This document shows, piece after piece, positions 35,333-46,991 of a stretch of DNA of 64,000 bases. A program made the position numbers and the translations under genes. The notes beneath the pieces are model-generated. The model searched no databases. It worked only from the letters and a program-made list of their open reading frames with translations, and was not told the DNA's origin. Positions within the stretch are counted from its first letter, which is position 1; each line of letters begins with the position of its first letter. Origin of the DNA: Zygnema circumcarinatum (taxonomy: Eukaryota > Streptophyta > Zygnematophyceae > Zygnematales > Zygnemataceae); assembly GCA_037447605.1 (NCBI GenBank), contig CM074808.1, forward strand, positions 3,097,353 through 3,161,352, written 5' to 3'.

Positions 35333-36938
35333 TCAACCCGCCCAGGGCCACAAGACGATTGCCTTCACCATGTTGGTGGCGTTCACAACGAACATGGGGT
35401 CCATGAGGTGCATGTTCGAGTATGCGAGCTGCGCCAGCTGCGTGACGCCCACCATGATGAGCACATTTCGCATCCTCGAGAAGAGGCCTATCAGCTCGTT
35501 GACCACTAGAACCATTATCTCCTCCTGTCTCTCCATGGCTTCCACGGCATCTGGCTGACTCTCCACTGCTAGGTTGGCCATCTGCAGCATTGGTGTTCGA
35601 GCTCGAAATGCGAGGATTGCAACAGCTCCATAATCTATGGCGGTGGCCATTCCAGCCAGCTTTCCCAAATTAGGCGGCTGCATGTGGAACAGAAACAGCA
35701 GGCAAGCTTAGTCATAGGAGGTGACTCTGCATCGTCTGAAACCCCACGCTGTGACTTTTACAATACAAGCACGCATCGCTTGACAACTAAAAACTTGAAC
35801 TTAAACTCTGCCCACTTACCTTTGTTGCGAAAGCAGAAATAAGAGGTGTCGCTACACCTCGGACGAGTGCAAGGCCGATACAAGCGATGCCGAGATGGGA
35901 GAGGACTTTTGCGAGCGCCTTCACTCGGGCACGCTTCTGCCTCTCTACATATTTGAACACACCCAAAAGCTCTCCACTGATCTCAAGTACCAGTGGCTGT
36001 CGAAACTCCAGTGTCTGTGTGAACACACAAATGCAACAGCTTCGTTGAGTCTTTAAGGAGGCAGTCTATCGTGGCCTTAGGTATCCAATGTGGTAGCTTT
36101 CCCCTAAGTTAAACTTGAAGATTAACCAGGAAAAAAAAAGCTGCGGGAAAGCTCCAATGAAGTAACCCCTCAAAAAATTACGGCCACAACTCAGCCAGGG
36201 CTGATCTGCACGATGATGTACCCTCGAAGACTGGTTACCCGTTAAGACAAGCAGCTACTTTCGGAAACTAATATTCCACAACCATGGAAATCTGCCGTTT
36301 TTCAAGTGTTCTACTTCCAAAAAACCCATGAATAACAGCACTACTATTAAGGTTCTCTTTGTCTCTACCTTTATCTTCACAGATTCAAGCGACGCCTTCC
36401 CCTCTGTCGATTCATCAGCATGCAAACCCTCCGTCCCGGTAACCCTAAACTCTGCGAGCGCTTGCCTTTCCTGCAGGTCAGAGCTGGCTGCTGCCATTGA
36501 AACCCCTATTCCTGAAAGCTTCAAAAGGTCTGCGGACGCCATAGCTGCAACTTCCATCTTTAAATTCGAATCAAGGTTCTCTCCTCCTCCACTGACCACC
36601 TCCTGTGAAGCTAAGTTCCCTTCATTCACCCTCGTCCGAAAGCAACCCTTCCCACAATGCTTTTCTCCCCGGAAACGCCCGCTGACTTCCAACGTTTTTT
36701 GCGTAATATCTGCAGGTTGAAGCTTCCAGGACACTGCCTCTAAGCTCCGAGAAACAGAAAAACCTGACCTGTGCTTCCTCCCAGCCACTCCTGCTCGCAC
36801 AGGCGTTGTCTCCACTCCTGAGGCGCAATTGTGGAGGCTCCCCCTCCTTTTTCCCCTTTTCCGGTGCTCGATATCTTCCGCCATTTTCACTGACGCGTGG
36901 CAGTAGAAGGCGTGCTGCCGATGTTCCATGGCCGCCAT
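35333..36938 (-). CDS. Unknown protein with hydrophobic C-terminal half
   Basis: Three exons on the minus strand: 36938-36369, 36014-35820 and 35677-35333. All are phase 0, giving 369 residues. I do not recognise the family. The first 100 residues are rich in Arg, Ser and His with few acids, compatible with an organelle-targeting sequence. A linker ends in a Glu/Lys-rich stretch. The last 180 residues contain three hydrophobic segments (LGIACIGLALVRGVATPLI, AIDYGAVAILAF and VLIMVGVTQLAQLAY) separated by conserved-looking charged helices (VFKYVERQKRARVKALAK and AMERQEEIMVLVVNE). The intron borders are good (GTAGAG, GTAAGT) and codon use is like the neighbours, so the gene looks real. A small membrane-associated protein is the most that can be said. 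Confidence 0.6.
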
Positions 36939-37489
36939 GGCGAGGGCTCGCGAGGAGGCGGTCCTCCTCGCCCTGAGAGAGAGAGAGAGAGAGAGAGCGA
37001 GGGGCGAGGGGGTTCGCTGCTCCGCTCGTCAGAGCTCGCACGGAGGGAGAACCAAGTAGGAACCAACCACAGAGCTCCACGTCGGACAAATTGATGACAT
37101 GGCAAACTCTGATTCGTCCACGCTGTCCAAGGAGAGAAGGCAGACATGCCGTACGGTCGTTTCTGACCGTACATATTGTTCATTATGCGCCGTACTATCC
37201 ACAAAAGTGTGTGTACGAACATTCCAAAACGTATTTCAGAAATGCGTCTCAACTTCTTGGGCAGCCTAAAAAAGGTCGGCCGGGAATAATCTAACGATCA
37301 GAAAATACCCAGAAAAAAAAACCAAAAAAAAAAAAAAAATCACAAAAAAAAATCGCAATACTGTACTGTATCAATGTGATATGTACGTACAGTATGGACT
37401 TGGACGAGGTGCTGTACGAAGGATGGCGGTTCTGGGAAGACTCGAACCCACGACCTCCTCCGCGATAGCCCTCCCGTCGAGAGCGCACC
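36939..37489. promoter_or_regulatory. Divergent promoter region of the unknown protein and the helicase
   Basis: It contains a (GA)n run (36975-36999), a degenerate CCAAT-N9-CCACG-like match (CATGG, nine bases, ATTCG) at about 37107-37125, GTAC-containing sites at 37150-37215 and 37383-37392, and an A-rich stretch at 37313-37350. No exon is supported. Confidence 0.45.
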
Positions 37490-40400
37490 ATGGCGGCGGG
37501 CGGGCGCGCAGAGGCCACAGCCATGGCGGGGAGGGAGGGCAGCAGGAGCAGGAGGAAGCGGAGGCGGGGAGAGCAGGGAAGAGAAGAAGAAGGAGAAGAG
37601 AATGGAGAGGACGAGAATGCGTTCTTGGCTTTACGCGGTAGTAATGTGCAGACCAATGCGGTGGCTGCATATGGCCCTCCTGCAATGCAGCAGCGATTGC
37701 AAGGTAGGTTGTGTGTAGGAAAGGAGGCAGGAGAGGATGATTTGGATTTCTTGGGGGAGTGTAGAATTACATGTGCAGCTTGTCAGGGTGAAAGATTTTA
37801 GGGTTGGTTTCAGTCTTTAGGTTTGTGGAGTTTATAAGTAGGGGGACAGGGGGAAAGCGGGGGGGTGGTTGTATAGAATGCTTAGGAATTTTACAGGAGC
37901 TAGGGCGCGTGGTTTATATTTCCATTTCATCAGTTGTTCAAACAATGTATTCAATAAATCGTTACTTGTGAGCCTTGAGTTTGAGTAAATAACTGTTTGT
38001 CTTCTTTCTGAATCAATTGCCGTAAGGCACTCATCGAGTGCACCAGCCAAGAATAATTGAAAGACTTCGCTGAGTAGAATGTTAGCTGGAATAGTCAATA
38101 TCACAGTGTTCGTCGCACAAGATACATCATCTGTTATCATCGGAGTAGGAATTTCAGTTGCAGACCATTGGGCGTTCAAATTCGACACATTGATAAGCAC
38201 AACTTTCCTCCACACGCCGCTCATTGTTAGACCCGATGCAATCCATCCTTTCTCTCCTCGCCTTGAATGACGAGCTCCTTTTTTGTGGTCGAACGTAAGT
38301 TGGTGGATCGCGTTTACCTGTCTTTAAATGTATCATTAGAAAGGTTCTTCTCTAAAGATGTGGTTTTTTCGCTTGCCTTTTAGCTTCACCTTTAATTGAC
38401 ACTCTGCCAAGACTCTGTAGAAGTAATCAATCATTGATTTGCATGCAACATACTCTATTAATCCACATGGGCGAGTATGTGGTTCCTATATGCACTAAAA
38501 CGTATGTCATCCGATGGCTGGGCCTTGACCAGGCGACAGCACTTGGCAAGAGGCTGCGCGAATACGGTCGCTTCATGGTATTCGAGTGGAAGGCCAAAAT
38601 ATTCTTCCGCCCATCACTTCTTTCAGTGCATGTGTCCGCGATGACTTCGTTTTGGCTCAGTTGGAGAGGCAAGGCTGCAAAGTACGTTCCGGTTGGCGAA
38701 TACGGTCAACTGTCCAAATTCGTTTCAATATCTTACAACGCTTGCAGCATGACAGCTATATTATCAATCAGCGACCTGATATTGAAGTTTGCATTCTATT
38801 TGGAAAGATGGTCATAACTGCAAGAAGAGCTTAGCATGCCTGATAAGGTGTTTGGCAAGAGGCAGATATCATTATATGGCTTTCGCCAACGGTATTTCCA
38901 CCTCCTCCACGCCTTAAAACGTGTGGTCTAGTGATTACAGAAGAAGATCTCTGTTTTTACCTGTAGTCAAGGTTGGTATACTTAAATAACAATGGCCAAG
39001 TACAGTTATAAAATTCATCCTTCACTTTTTGTGGACTGGTACAGGAGCCCACACCTGTGCAGATGCAGGTGTTGCCATGTGTCATGCACGGCCGGGACAT
39101 GATGATTCAAGCAGAGACAGGTGCAAAGGAAGCGAACCTTGTTTTTTAAAGTGTTTTTTAACTTTGAGAGGACCTAGAGTTTATTCTTTTTTACCTTATG
39201 CATATAACAAGTGCAGAAAGCGTGAAATTTATCCGTCAGCAGAAGATGATGTCAGCAATCTTAATCCGGTCACCATGTCATTGATATTTTTTATGTGTTT
39301 TTACCTCTAGAGACCTTCGCAACATTTTAACTTCGTTTTTTAAATTAATCGTTTTTTTTTTTATGCAGGCAGTGGGAAAACACTGGCTTATCTACTTCCC
39401 TTGCTGAGTCTGCTGGAATCGCGCAGCTCTAATCAGGCAGGTGACTGCTGGTCCATCAACTCGAAAATGTGACTTCATAATCTATAAGGGGCATGTGCTT
39501 TCCATTGTCCTTCTCTTTCTTTGACTTAATCTACAGCCTTCAAGATGTATTCTTGACCTCCAAAATCAGATCAGGTCTCAAACAGATCAGACATTTCGAC
39601 TGCATCCGGCTTACACGATGTATGGGTATCCTCTCCTGTTGTGCAGGAGGGGGGCCCTTAGCCCTAATTGTGGTCCCAACCCGTGAACTAGTGGAGCAAG
39701 TCTACTCCCAGCTCACCCTCCTAATGCCAAATGGCAATTCCTCTGCATCAGACAATCCTCCTCCTTATGCTTCTCCTACAGTTGCTGACGTGGCCGCCAA
39801 CTCGGCACCCTCTACTCCCTTCCGACCTGCTGTTTCCGGAGGTTCTGTGCAGCAGACAGTATCGCAAAATCTGATACCCAATTCTGCTTATATTCCGTCT
39901 CAATCACATATGTCGCAACCATGTTTTCAGTTCAATCAAAGTCCGTCTCCGCACCACTATTTGGGACAAAGTGCTCCTCTTCCTAGTCACGGCTACACCA
40001 GTCACCAATATGGCCCATTTTCACAACCCTTCACTGATCAAAGCTTAACTAACTACCCTTCAAACTTCAACCAGAACTCGATCTGGGCTTCCCAAAACGT
40101 TTCCATCTCCCATACTCACGGCATGCCTTATCAGCAATATCCATTTCCCCCTTCTCTCTCCTCACCTTATCCTGGCCACCCTTACGTATATGAAACCCAT
40201 TCTCAAACTAACGTAGTTCCGCCACAGTTTTCGCCTGCAGCACCCCCTCCTTCAAACCCTAACAGCACATTCTGCCCTCAATCTCTTACCTTAGAGCATG
40301 ACATAGAAGAGAGTGCTGCTCCGCCATCCTTACTCGACTGCAGAAAACGACACAAAGTACTGGGAGCTGTGGGTGGTGTCCCTATCGGGGGACAAGTAAG

Positions 40401-41709
40401 GGCTTTGAAGGCTGGTGTGGACGTTGTGGTGGCGACACCCGGCCGCCTGCTTGACCTCTTGGAAAGAGGAGTGCTGTCATTGGGCCACGTGGCATATCTT
40501 GTACTTGATGAGGCTGACCGGATGCTGGGAGAAGGAATGGACGAGCAGCTGCGTCAGGTGGGACTTTCTGGGCTCCAATTGATTTTAGCGCATTTAAATT
40601 TGGACGTTTTTTTACCTTTTTCTTGGCAATTAAGTGGAGAATGTAGTCTTTGTAGAGGAAAGAAAGGGTGAGCTTGAGCCTCTGTTTGGTTTTTTATAAC
40701 TTGTTTACTGTCCCTTTTTTTTTGTCCCGTTCTTGTGATTTAGATTCTCAGCCGTGTGCCAGAGCAGAAGCGACAAACAGTCCTTGTGAGTGCGACAATG
40801 CCCTTTGGACTGCAGCGGCTTGCCATGTCAGCATTGGCGGACCCTGTCAGCGTGACAGCTGGCGAGGTTGGCAGTCTGACAGACTCTGTGCACCACGAGG
40901 TCATCTTCCTGCACACCTTTATGAAGAAAGAGAAGCTGCTTCAGGTGATACCATGGTGCTGGAATCTCTTGTAACAAATATCGGAATATATCGTAGAGGG
41001 ATTCGAGTGCAATTTAATCGGGGTTTGGGTCCTTTGAAGAACCTTAATGAACGAACTGTTTTTGGACCTCCTTTTTGCATGCGCAGATTTTAAGGAAGAC
41101 GGAACGTCCTCCTGTGATCATCTTCTGCAACTCGGTGAGAGCAGTTGACAGCTTAGTGCAGGTGTTGAGGAACGAGCAGTTCCACGTGGCAGGCCTGCAC
41201 AGTGCCAAGTGTCAACCTTTCCGATTCCGCTGCATGCATGCCATGCGCGAAGGAAAGCTTGATGTGCTCGTGGCGACAGATGTCGCCTCCAGAGGCATCG
41301 ACCTGACAGATGTCACACGTGTGGTGAACTATGAGCTGCCCGACTCCATTGAAGACTATATCCACAGATGCGGTCGAACCGGTCAGCAGCTTTTCTTCAT
41401 ACTATGTGACTCCTCGCTTTGAAGGTAGTCCTAGGCTTTGAATCACGTCCCAAATGTCCATTTCGTTTTGAATCTGATTAAGCCGTTTGCACGCGGCTAT
41501 ATCTGGCAGGTCGTATTGGGAAGAAGGGAGTTGCCACTTCCTTCTTAACACTTGAGTGCACGATCGCAAAGGAGCTCCGGCAGCTTCTTCAACAGAGCTG
41601 CCAAGAAGTTCCCTCCGAGCTTCACAACCTGCGTCAGTTTGGAGGAAGGGTGATAAAGACGGACCTCGGGGACATGTCTCTGAGCAGCGGGAAGTTCTCA
41701 ACGGACTAA
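37490..41709 (+). CDS. DEAD-box RNA helicase, DDX59/RH41-like, with low-complexity insert
   Basis: Exons that close by phase and homology are 38533-38681, 39045-39120, 39369-39440, 39647-40557, 40744-40944, 41087-41381 and 41510-41709. The 5' end is unresolved: a plausible first exon starts at the ATG 37490 (Arg/Glu-rich, to about 37703), but I could not find the joining exon(s) or a HIT zinc finger. Helicase motifs in order are Q-motif region [11 protein letters not shown], motif I ETGSGKT, Ia VPTREL, Ib [43 protein letters not shown] and [12 protein letters not shown]. The segment [18 protein letters not shown] before the Q motif is the DDX59/RH41 style. Between Ia and the GG motif lie about 200 residues (39735-40340) rich in Ser, Pro, Gln, Asn, Tyr and His, absent from normal cores. 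ATP-dependent RNA remodelling is inferred. Confidence 0.82.
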
Positions 41710-43129
41710 AAGAGTTTCTGTCGTTTTTTAGCAGGTGCTCTTCGTGATATGAGACGTTTTTTTAGGGTTTGGTCATGTAGGAGGTCTGCATGAATTTTGA
41801 CAGGTTATGTAGGCCCCGACTCGGATTTTTTGTAAAAAAATATTAAATTTGTCAATCGCATGCGGGGTGACAAGACGGAGAGAGAGGGAAGTGAGGACGA
41901 ACCACAGCCAGTGAAATTCTGCCACAAGGACGCAAACACGGCAATGTGCCCTTCAAGCTTTTCTCAACAAACAACCCCAAAATGCAGAAAACTTGATTTT
42001 GTTCTGCCGAACTCTCGGACAGTCTCTGCCTTTCTCTTTCTGCCGGCCGAAACTGTCAAGATTGTCGGCACCAAAAAGTTCATCCAAACGTGACGTAACA
42101 TGTACAGGTTCTGCATCGTGGCAGCCTTTCTCTTAGAAAATTAGTTGTTTACTCGACATCGTTTCTACCACGTGCTGTCTGCAGCCACTGCAAGCCGTCC
42201 TCTTAGTTTCTGCCAATGCCATGCCATGTCAGCAGCCGCCGGTCCGATGGCAGTTCGCCACAGCATGGGAATGGCCCCTCGGTCCTTAGGACTGACAGCA
42301 CAGAGGGCACCGCCGGACATGCTGAGCTCTGAACATGAGCACTTTCAATTGGTTTTGTGATGACGTTATTTGCGTTCAAGGATTCGTTAACAGTCTTAGA
42401 AAAAGTACCGAAGCCACGAAGGAGTACCATGGTATCATGCAGATGCGCTCAGACGAGTTCCATCAAAGGAAACTCAGTGAGTTAACTTAGAACTTCGAGT
42501 TCACGTAGTTTTCGAAAGCTATTATGTACAAAATTACTCTATGTTATGTTACGATATACGTAAGAGAATGGGAATTGGCGATACACCGTATGTATAATAA
42601 AAATTCTACGTGTTTTACAGCGGGCTTACTTGTCGCGCCGTTTGTACTGAGGCCACACCCTTCTAGAGCTACACTATGTGCAAGCTGCGCTGCCGTTCAG
42701 TCCATTTTATGATTTCTTCAACCCAAAGGAAACATGAGATTACTAAAATGAGCGATCTCCTTTGAAGACTGCCAAGCCCCACTGCGCGTGCGAGCATATA
42801 AACCGTCTCATCAGTGTCTGCCAGTTTCAGTTACGTTCCCGGTTGCGTGGCGAGCGAAGCAGTTCTGTTCCTCGACTTGGCGCGCTTCAGCCACGTCCCC
42901 CAGCTCGCCTTCGCCCTCGCCCGCCGCTTCTCCGCCTGCACTCCGCCCACAGGAGGGGTCCATCTCTTATATAAATGCAGCGGAGGGCGGAGGGTAAGGC
43001 AAGGCAAGGCAAGGCCTGAATGCGGAGCAAGCTCCAACAAGAGGAGGGGATCGTATCCAATTCTGAGAGGCCTTTTATTAAAGTAATGTTGTCGAGCCTC
43101 CAAGAGATCATGAACAATGTCCTCCGTTG
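41710..43129. other. Intergenic, no gene seen
   Basis: A 3' flank of the helicase followed by unremarkable sequence. Short GGCAA repeats occur at about 42992-43012. Open frames here are short and unlike known proteins. Confidence 0.5.
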
Positions 43130-44494
43130 TTACGCAAACGTTGATCGTGTGAGAGAGAGCGAGAGAGAGAGAGAGAGAGAGATTGGGAGAGAGACTGCGA
43201 GGATCCCGAAGGCAAGAGAGAGAAGGAGAACGGCGGACAAGGAAAGTGGCAGAGGCGCAGAGAGGGAACGAGAGGAGGGGGGGGGTGGGGGGGAGGGAGC
43301 GAGGGCGAGAGTAGGAACCTTAAAAGTGGGGCGAGTGCGAGGGAGAGTAACGCTGACCTTAGGCTTAGCGGGAGCGTAGAGAGTAGCGGTGCTCTTGGGC
43401 GTGTCCTTAAACTCCACATTGTGCCCATATGCCGGAAACGCGGCGGAGTGACTGCCCCCCCCCCTCCTCTTTGCCCGAAGCTCCTCGAACACCTTCTCAT
43501 AGTCAGGAGTGCTCATCGCCCGCACCACACTACCGCTCACAAGGGTCTCCGTCTCCTCTCCCTCTCCTCCTCCTCCTCTCTCCCGCCTCCCTCCCGACAG
43601 CGATCTCCTCCTCGACAGGGAGCCGGTCCTGCCCTTCTTCGTCTTCTTCCTCCCTCCCGCACTCCCCGACTGCTTGCTCGCCCGCACGTACCTGCTCCAG
43701 TTCGTCCACAAACTTCGCAACGGGTTTCCCTTTCTCTTCACCTGAAAAGAGGCCCCAAAAAAAAGGAAAAGAAAAAAAACTATGGAACAGTCTCAGTAAA
43801 AAAACATTTACATCCATAGATTGATAGTAGAAACGCCTTGAAACTTAGAATTTCTGCGGCATGGAACCTGACCAGAAGAACCTCGGGAGGGGCTGCTTTA
43901 AGCGCTGCATCCATGGCGGCGCCCTCCTTCCAAGCGCGGTACTCGGGGATGTGTACGGCCCCCCTCCTCTCCCTCTCCAGTCGCCTCTGCGCGGCAGCCA
44001 TGGCGAACAGCGAGTCGAAGGATCGCCCTTCCTCCCTCTCCTCACCGCCCTCCTCCTGCCACGTGGCGCCGCCACGCTGCTGCAGCGGCCTCCTCACGTG
44101 CGGGGAGCTCCGTTGTTCCAGCTGCAAGCACGCCATTGGCCGACCAGGGATCAGCAGAACATACTCACTGGCAGAATCTATCTTAATTTTAACATTATTC
44201 ATCTCCCTCTCCAAACCTCTCCATCTCTCTCTCTCTCTGTTTCTGATATACACAGTCGTCTCTCTCACACGCGTCTATCTCTGACATATCCTCTTCTCCC
44301 TCCCCCTCATCTCCCTCAACCTCTTTCTTACTCTTCCTCCACCCTCCCCTCTCTTTGTCTCCTGTCCCTCTTCTGATCCAGTACCGGCCCCTCCCCGCCC
44401 CCTCCCCCTAAGCTGCCGCGAAGCTTACTGCAGTGGGGATGTCCTGCTGTTCGTACGAGGGCTGATTATTCCCAGGGTAATCCATGGATTCCAT
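43130..44494 (-). CDS. Unassigned basic protein, possible NOI/RIN4-like motif
   Basis: Three-exon minus-strand model: 44494-44429, 44121-43873 and 43741-43130, all phase 0, about 308 residues. The family is not recognised. The first exon is acidic and Gln-rich (YEQQDIPTA). The second is Arg/Glu-rich and ends with IPEYRAWKEG. The third is strongly Arg/Ser/Lys-rich, then reads TPDYEKVFEELRAKRR and FPAYGHNVEFKDTPKSTATL. IPEYRAW has the spacing of the PxFGxW motif of plant NOI/RIN4 proteins, and DYEKVFEELRAK resembles its following YTxxF-helix, but here about 150 residues separate them. This is a weak resemblance. The last 75 residues are low-complexity Ser-Leu from a GA microsatellite. A donor at 43358 (GTCAGC) would remove them, in which case the true 3' end is unknown. 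Confidence 0.4.
44058..44067. promoter_or_regulatory. Perfect GCCACGTGGC palindrome inside the second exon
   Basis: One of eleven exact copies of this 10-mer in the window. Here it lies in coding sequence, translated as Ala-Thr-Trp-Gln. Confidence 0.5.
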
Positions 44495-45192
44495 TCTCCC
44501 GCCTCCCCCAGCGCCTTCAATCTTCAAAAATGTCGCGAAAAAATTACCCGCAACCTCCCTCTGCATGCTCATATCCCCGGCCCTCTCCCTCAAGCTTCTT
44601 TCCCCTTGAGAGAGAGAGAGAGAGCGCGATGGGGAGGGAGATAAAGGATAGAGGGAGGGCGAGGAGAGGGATTAGTGAGGGAGGGAGAGGAGGGAGAGTG
44701 GAAGAGGAGGGAGGCAGGGAGAGGAGAGCGGAGGCGAACAGCCTGCGGCCTGACGGCAACCTCTCGTGGTTTCACTGCTGCTCATATTTCAGTTATTTCT
44801 GAAATCCGAAATTCGCAGCCCCGCTAGGGCTGACCGCCTCCTTGATTAGACATAAATGTAACATTATTTCATGTCCTGTACCTTTCGTGTTGTACAAAAA
44901 AAGTACGGCTGCGCCTTTGCGATTGGAGAATGACGGTCTGCCCGTAATTAAGGGGCACATTAAAAAACATTTTATCGAAACAGCATTTCTCCCAAGCTCT
45001 CAGGTGAGGCGTGTTTGTTATATTTGTTTGTCACGTGGCCCACTTCGCTGCATTTCCACGTCAGCAATGGTGGAATTTTGGGACCCTTACATCACAATTC
45101 GTACACACAGCTGGATCACCCTCTCAACCTTCGCCACGTGTCCTTCTCTTGTTGCTCCGTGCACCGATCGGCTGTCGCATCTTTTAGATCGT

Positions 45193-45307
45193 GCCACGTG
45201 GCAATCCCTTAAAAAGGACAAAAACAATATCTGTCTGGTGGGCGGATTCCAAACGATTACAATGTCGGTGAGAAAATGTGTCCGCGCCTCACCGACTGCC
45301 ACGTGGC
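45193..45307. promoter_or_regulatory. Two GCCACGTGGC G-box palindromes 105 bp apart
   Basis: Perfect copies at 45193-45202 and 45298-45307, about 700-800 bases upstream of the minus-strand gene that starts at 44494. ACGT-core sites of this kind are bound by bZIP and bHLH factors. Confidence 0.5.
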
Positions 45308-46675
45308 AGACCCGCTGCCGCCCGGCCCTCTGCTGTTGGTCAGATTTCTGTCGGCGCCTGGGAAGGCGAGAAAGTCAACGCGGCGAGGGTCGTGGCTTAC
45401 CGTGGTTCCTGTTTGTCGTTGTTGGTCATGGCCATGTCACGTGCTGCGGACGGCATGGTCATGGCGAGATGATTTGGCCATTTGGGCCATGCATGCATGC
45501 CTCCATGAGTCCACGACCCATTCACGGCCATGGCCATGGCCATGAGCCTCCATCCTCGGCGCGGCGGTGGATGACAAAATTGAGCGAGGCAACCCATGAT
45601 CTCCCTTTCGTTTCCTGCGGGAGGGTCTCAAGCCCACGAGTCGGGATGAAGGCATGCAGCACCTTTGTGCTCATCGCGTGAGACAGGAGCAGGCCCGCCA
45701 CTCGCCCGGCTTGACAGGGAGACCGCCCTCCTGCAGCCACCCTCCTGAAGGTGGGCCATGGCCCATGACGGGGCTGAAGTCATCATTAAGGGACCGCCTG
45801 CGCGAAGTGCCATACCCAGCATCCTTCGCTTCATTAGCGGCCATAGTTTATAGTTTCGCGAGCACATGCAGTATGGCACTGGCAGCTGAAGTCTGCATGG
45901 ATTCCCCATCGCACGGTGGGGCTCATACATGGATTATCTGAACATAAAACTGCTCCGCGTAAAGCACGGAGACGCCCCACAAGAGCATAGCACATTCATG
46001 CAGTTCACAGTCATGCAAAAAGGCCGTTGGGATGATTTGGCATCATCAAAGCCGTGTTGTGCTCGACCACGCATGCATCACGCATCACATCCATCACACT
46101 AACGACAAAAGAATGGCGTCAGCTTTCCCATCATCTCTTACATCGTATCATTTGTGAGCGCACAGCAAGGCGCAGTGCGAGTTTACATGTACGGACATCG
46201 CATGGCCAGCCCCAGCGGCAGAAGCAAGCCCTGCCTGCGCCCACATCTCATAGCGAAAAAATGCCATGTGCTGCTACCACTGAAGCGGGCCCCAGTGCCT
46301 CATATTTCTATGGAGGAGCTGCAGCCATGCAGCAGCCTTCAACTCCTCTATTTTCCTCGCTGCGCAGTCCTATAAGCTCACCCGCCTGCTCGACCACTGC
46401 GGGCGGTTCCATTTCGCCAAACACCTATTCTAGCTTAATCGCAACTCTTTTGATTTTTTTTTTTCTTTTCTTGGGAGGAGGATTTCTACTTAAGCTGCAG
46501 TTACTGTACACAGCCGGTCCATCGCACAGAGCCAACCCCGCCAGCCATCGCTGCCATGATGTCAATCACTTCTTCTCCTCACGCCGCCTCGTCAAATAAT
46601 TCGAGCACTTTCCCCCCGCCTGCTCCACAGTCTCCCATTACAGGGACCCAGTCGGCGGCGCAGACCGACACTCGC

Positions 46676-46991
46676 CATGGCCATGGCCGGGGCCCCGCAC
46701 CCTCCTCACGGCGCCATGGCCTTCGCCCTCCTTCTCATGGCCGCCATGGCCATGGCGGCGCTTCTGCTTACTTCCTCCCTTGCCCTCCACGTGGCCCTTA
46801 CGCCGCGTCTCCTTCTTCTCCCGCATGCACACCGGGCCGCCATGGCGCCATGGCCTCCGCGCTGCCACGGCCGCCTGCCCATGCCTGCCTCCATGGCCAT
46901 GACCATGCCTCCCGCCATGGCCATGGATCCCGCCATGGCCATGGCCATGCCTCCCCCGCATGCCCCCGTGGCCCCCGCGCTGTCCCTCCAA
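46676..46991. repeat. CCATGG / GGCCATGGCC palindrome cluster
   Basis: About 300 bases with CCATGG or CATGGC at close irregular intervals, often fused as CCATGGCCATGG. Smaller clusters lie at 6588-6604 (in an exon) and 45520-45545. Because the motif is its own reverse complement, both strands stay open for long distances. Confidence 0.75.

Noticed and set aside
37430-37500. tRNA-like GGTTCGAGTC with flanking sequence on the minus strand
   Set aside because: The T-stem and acceptor strands do not pair, and no D-arm/anticodon arm can be drawn.
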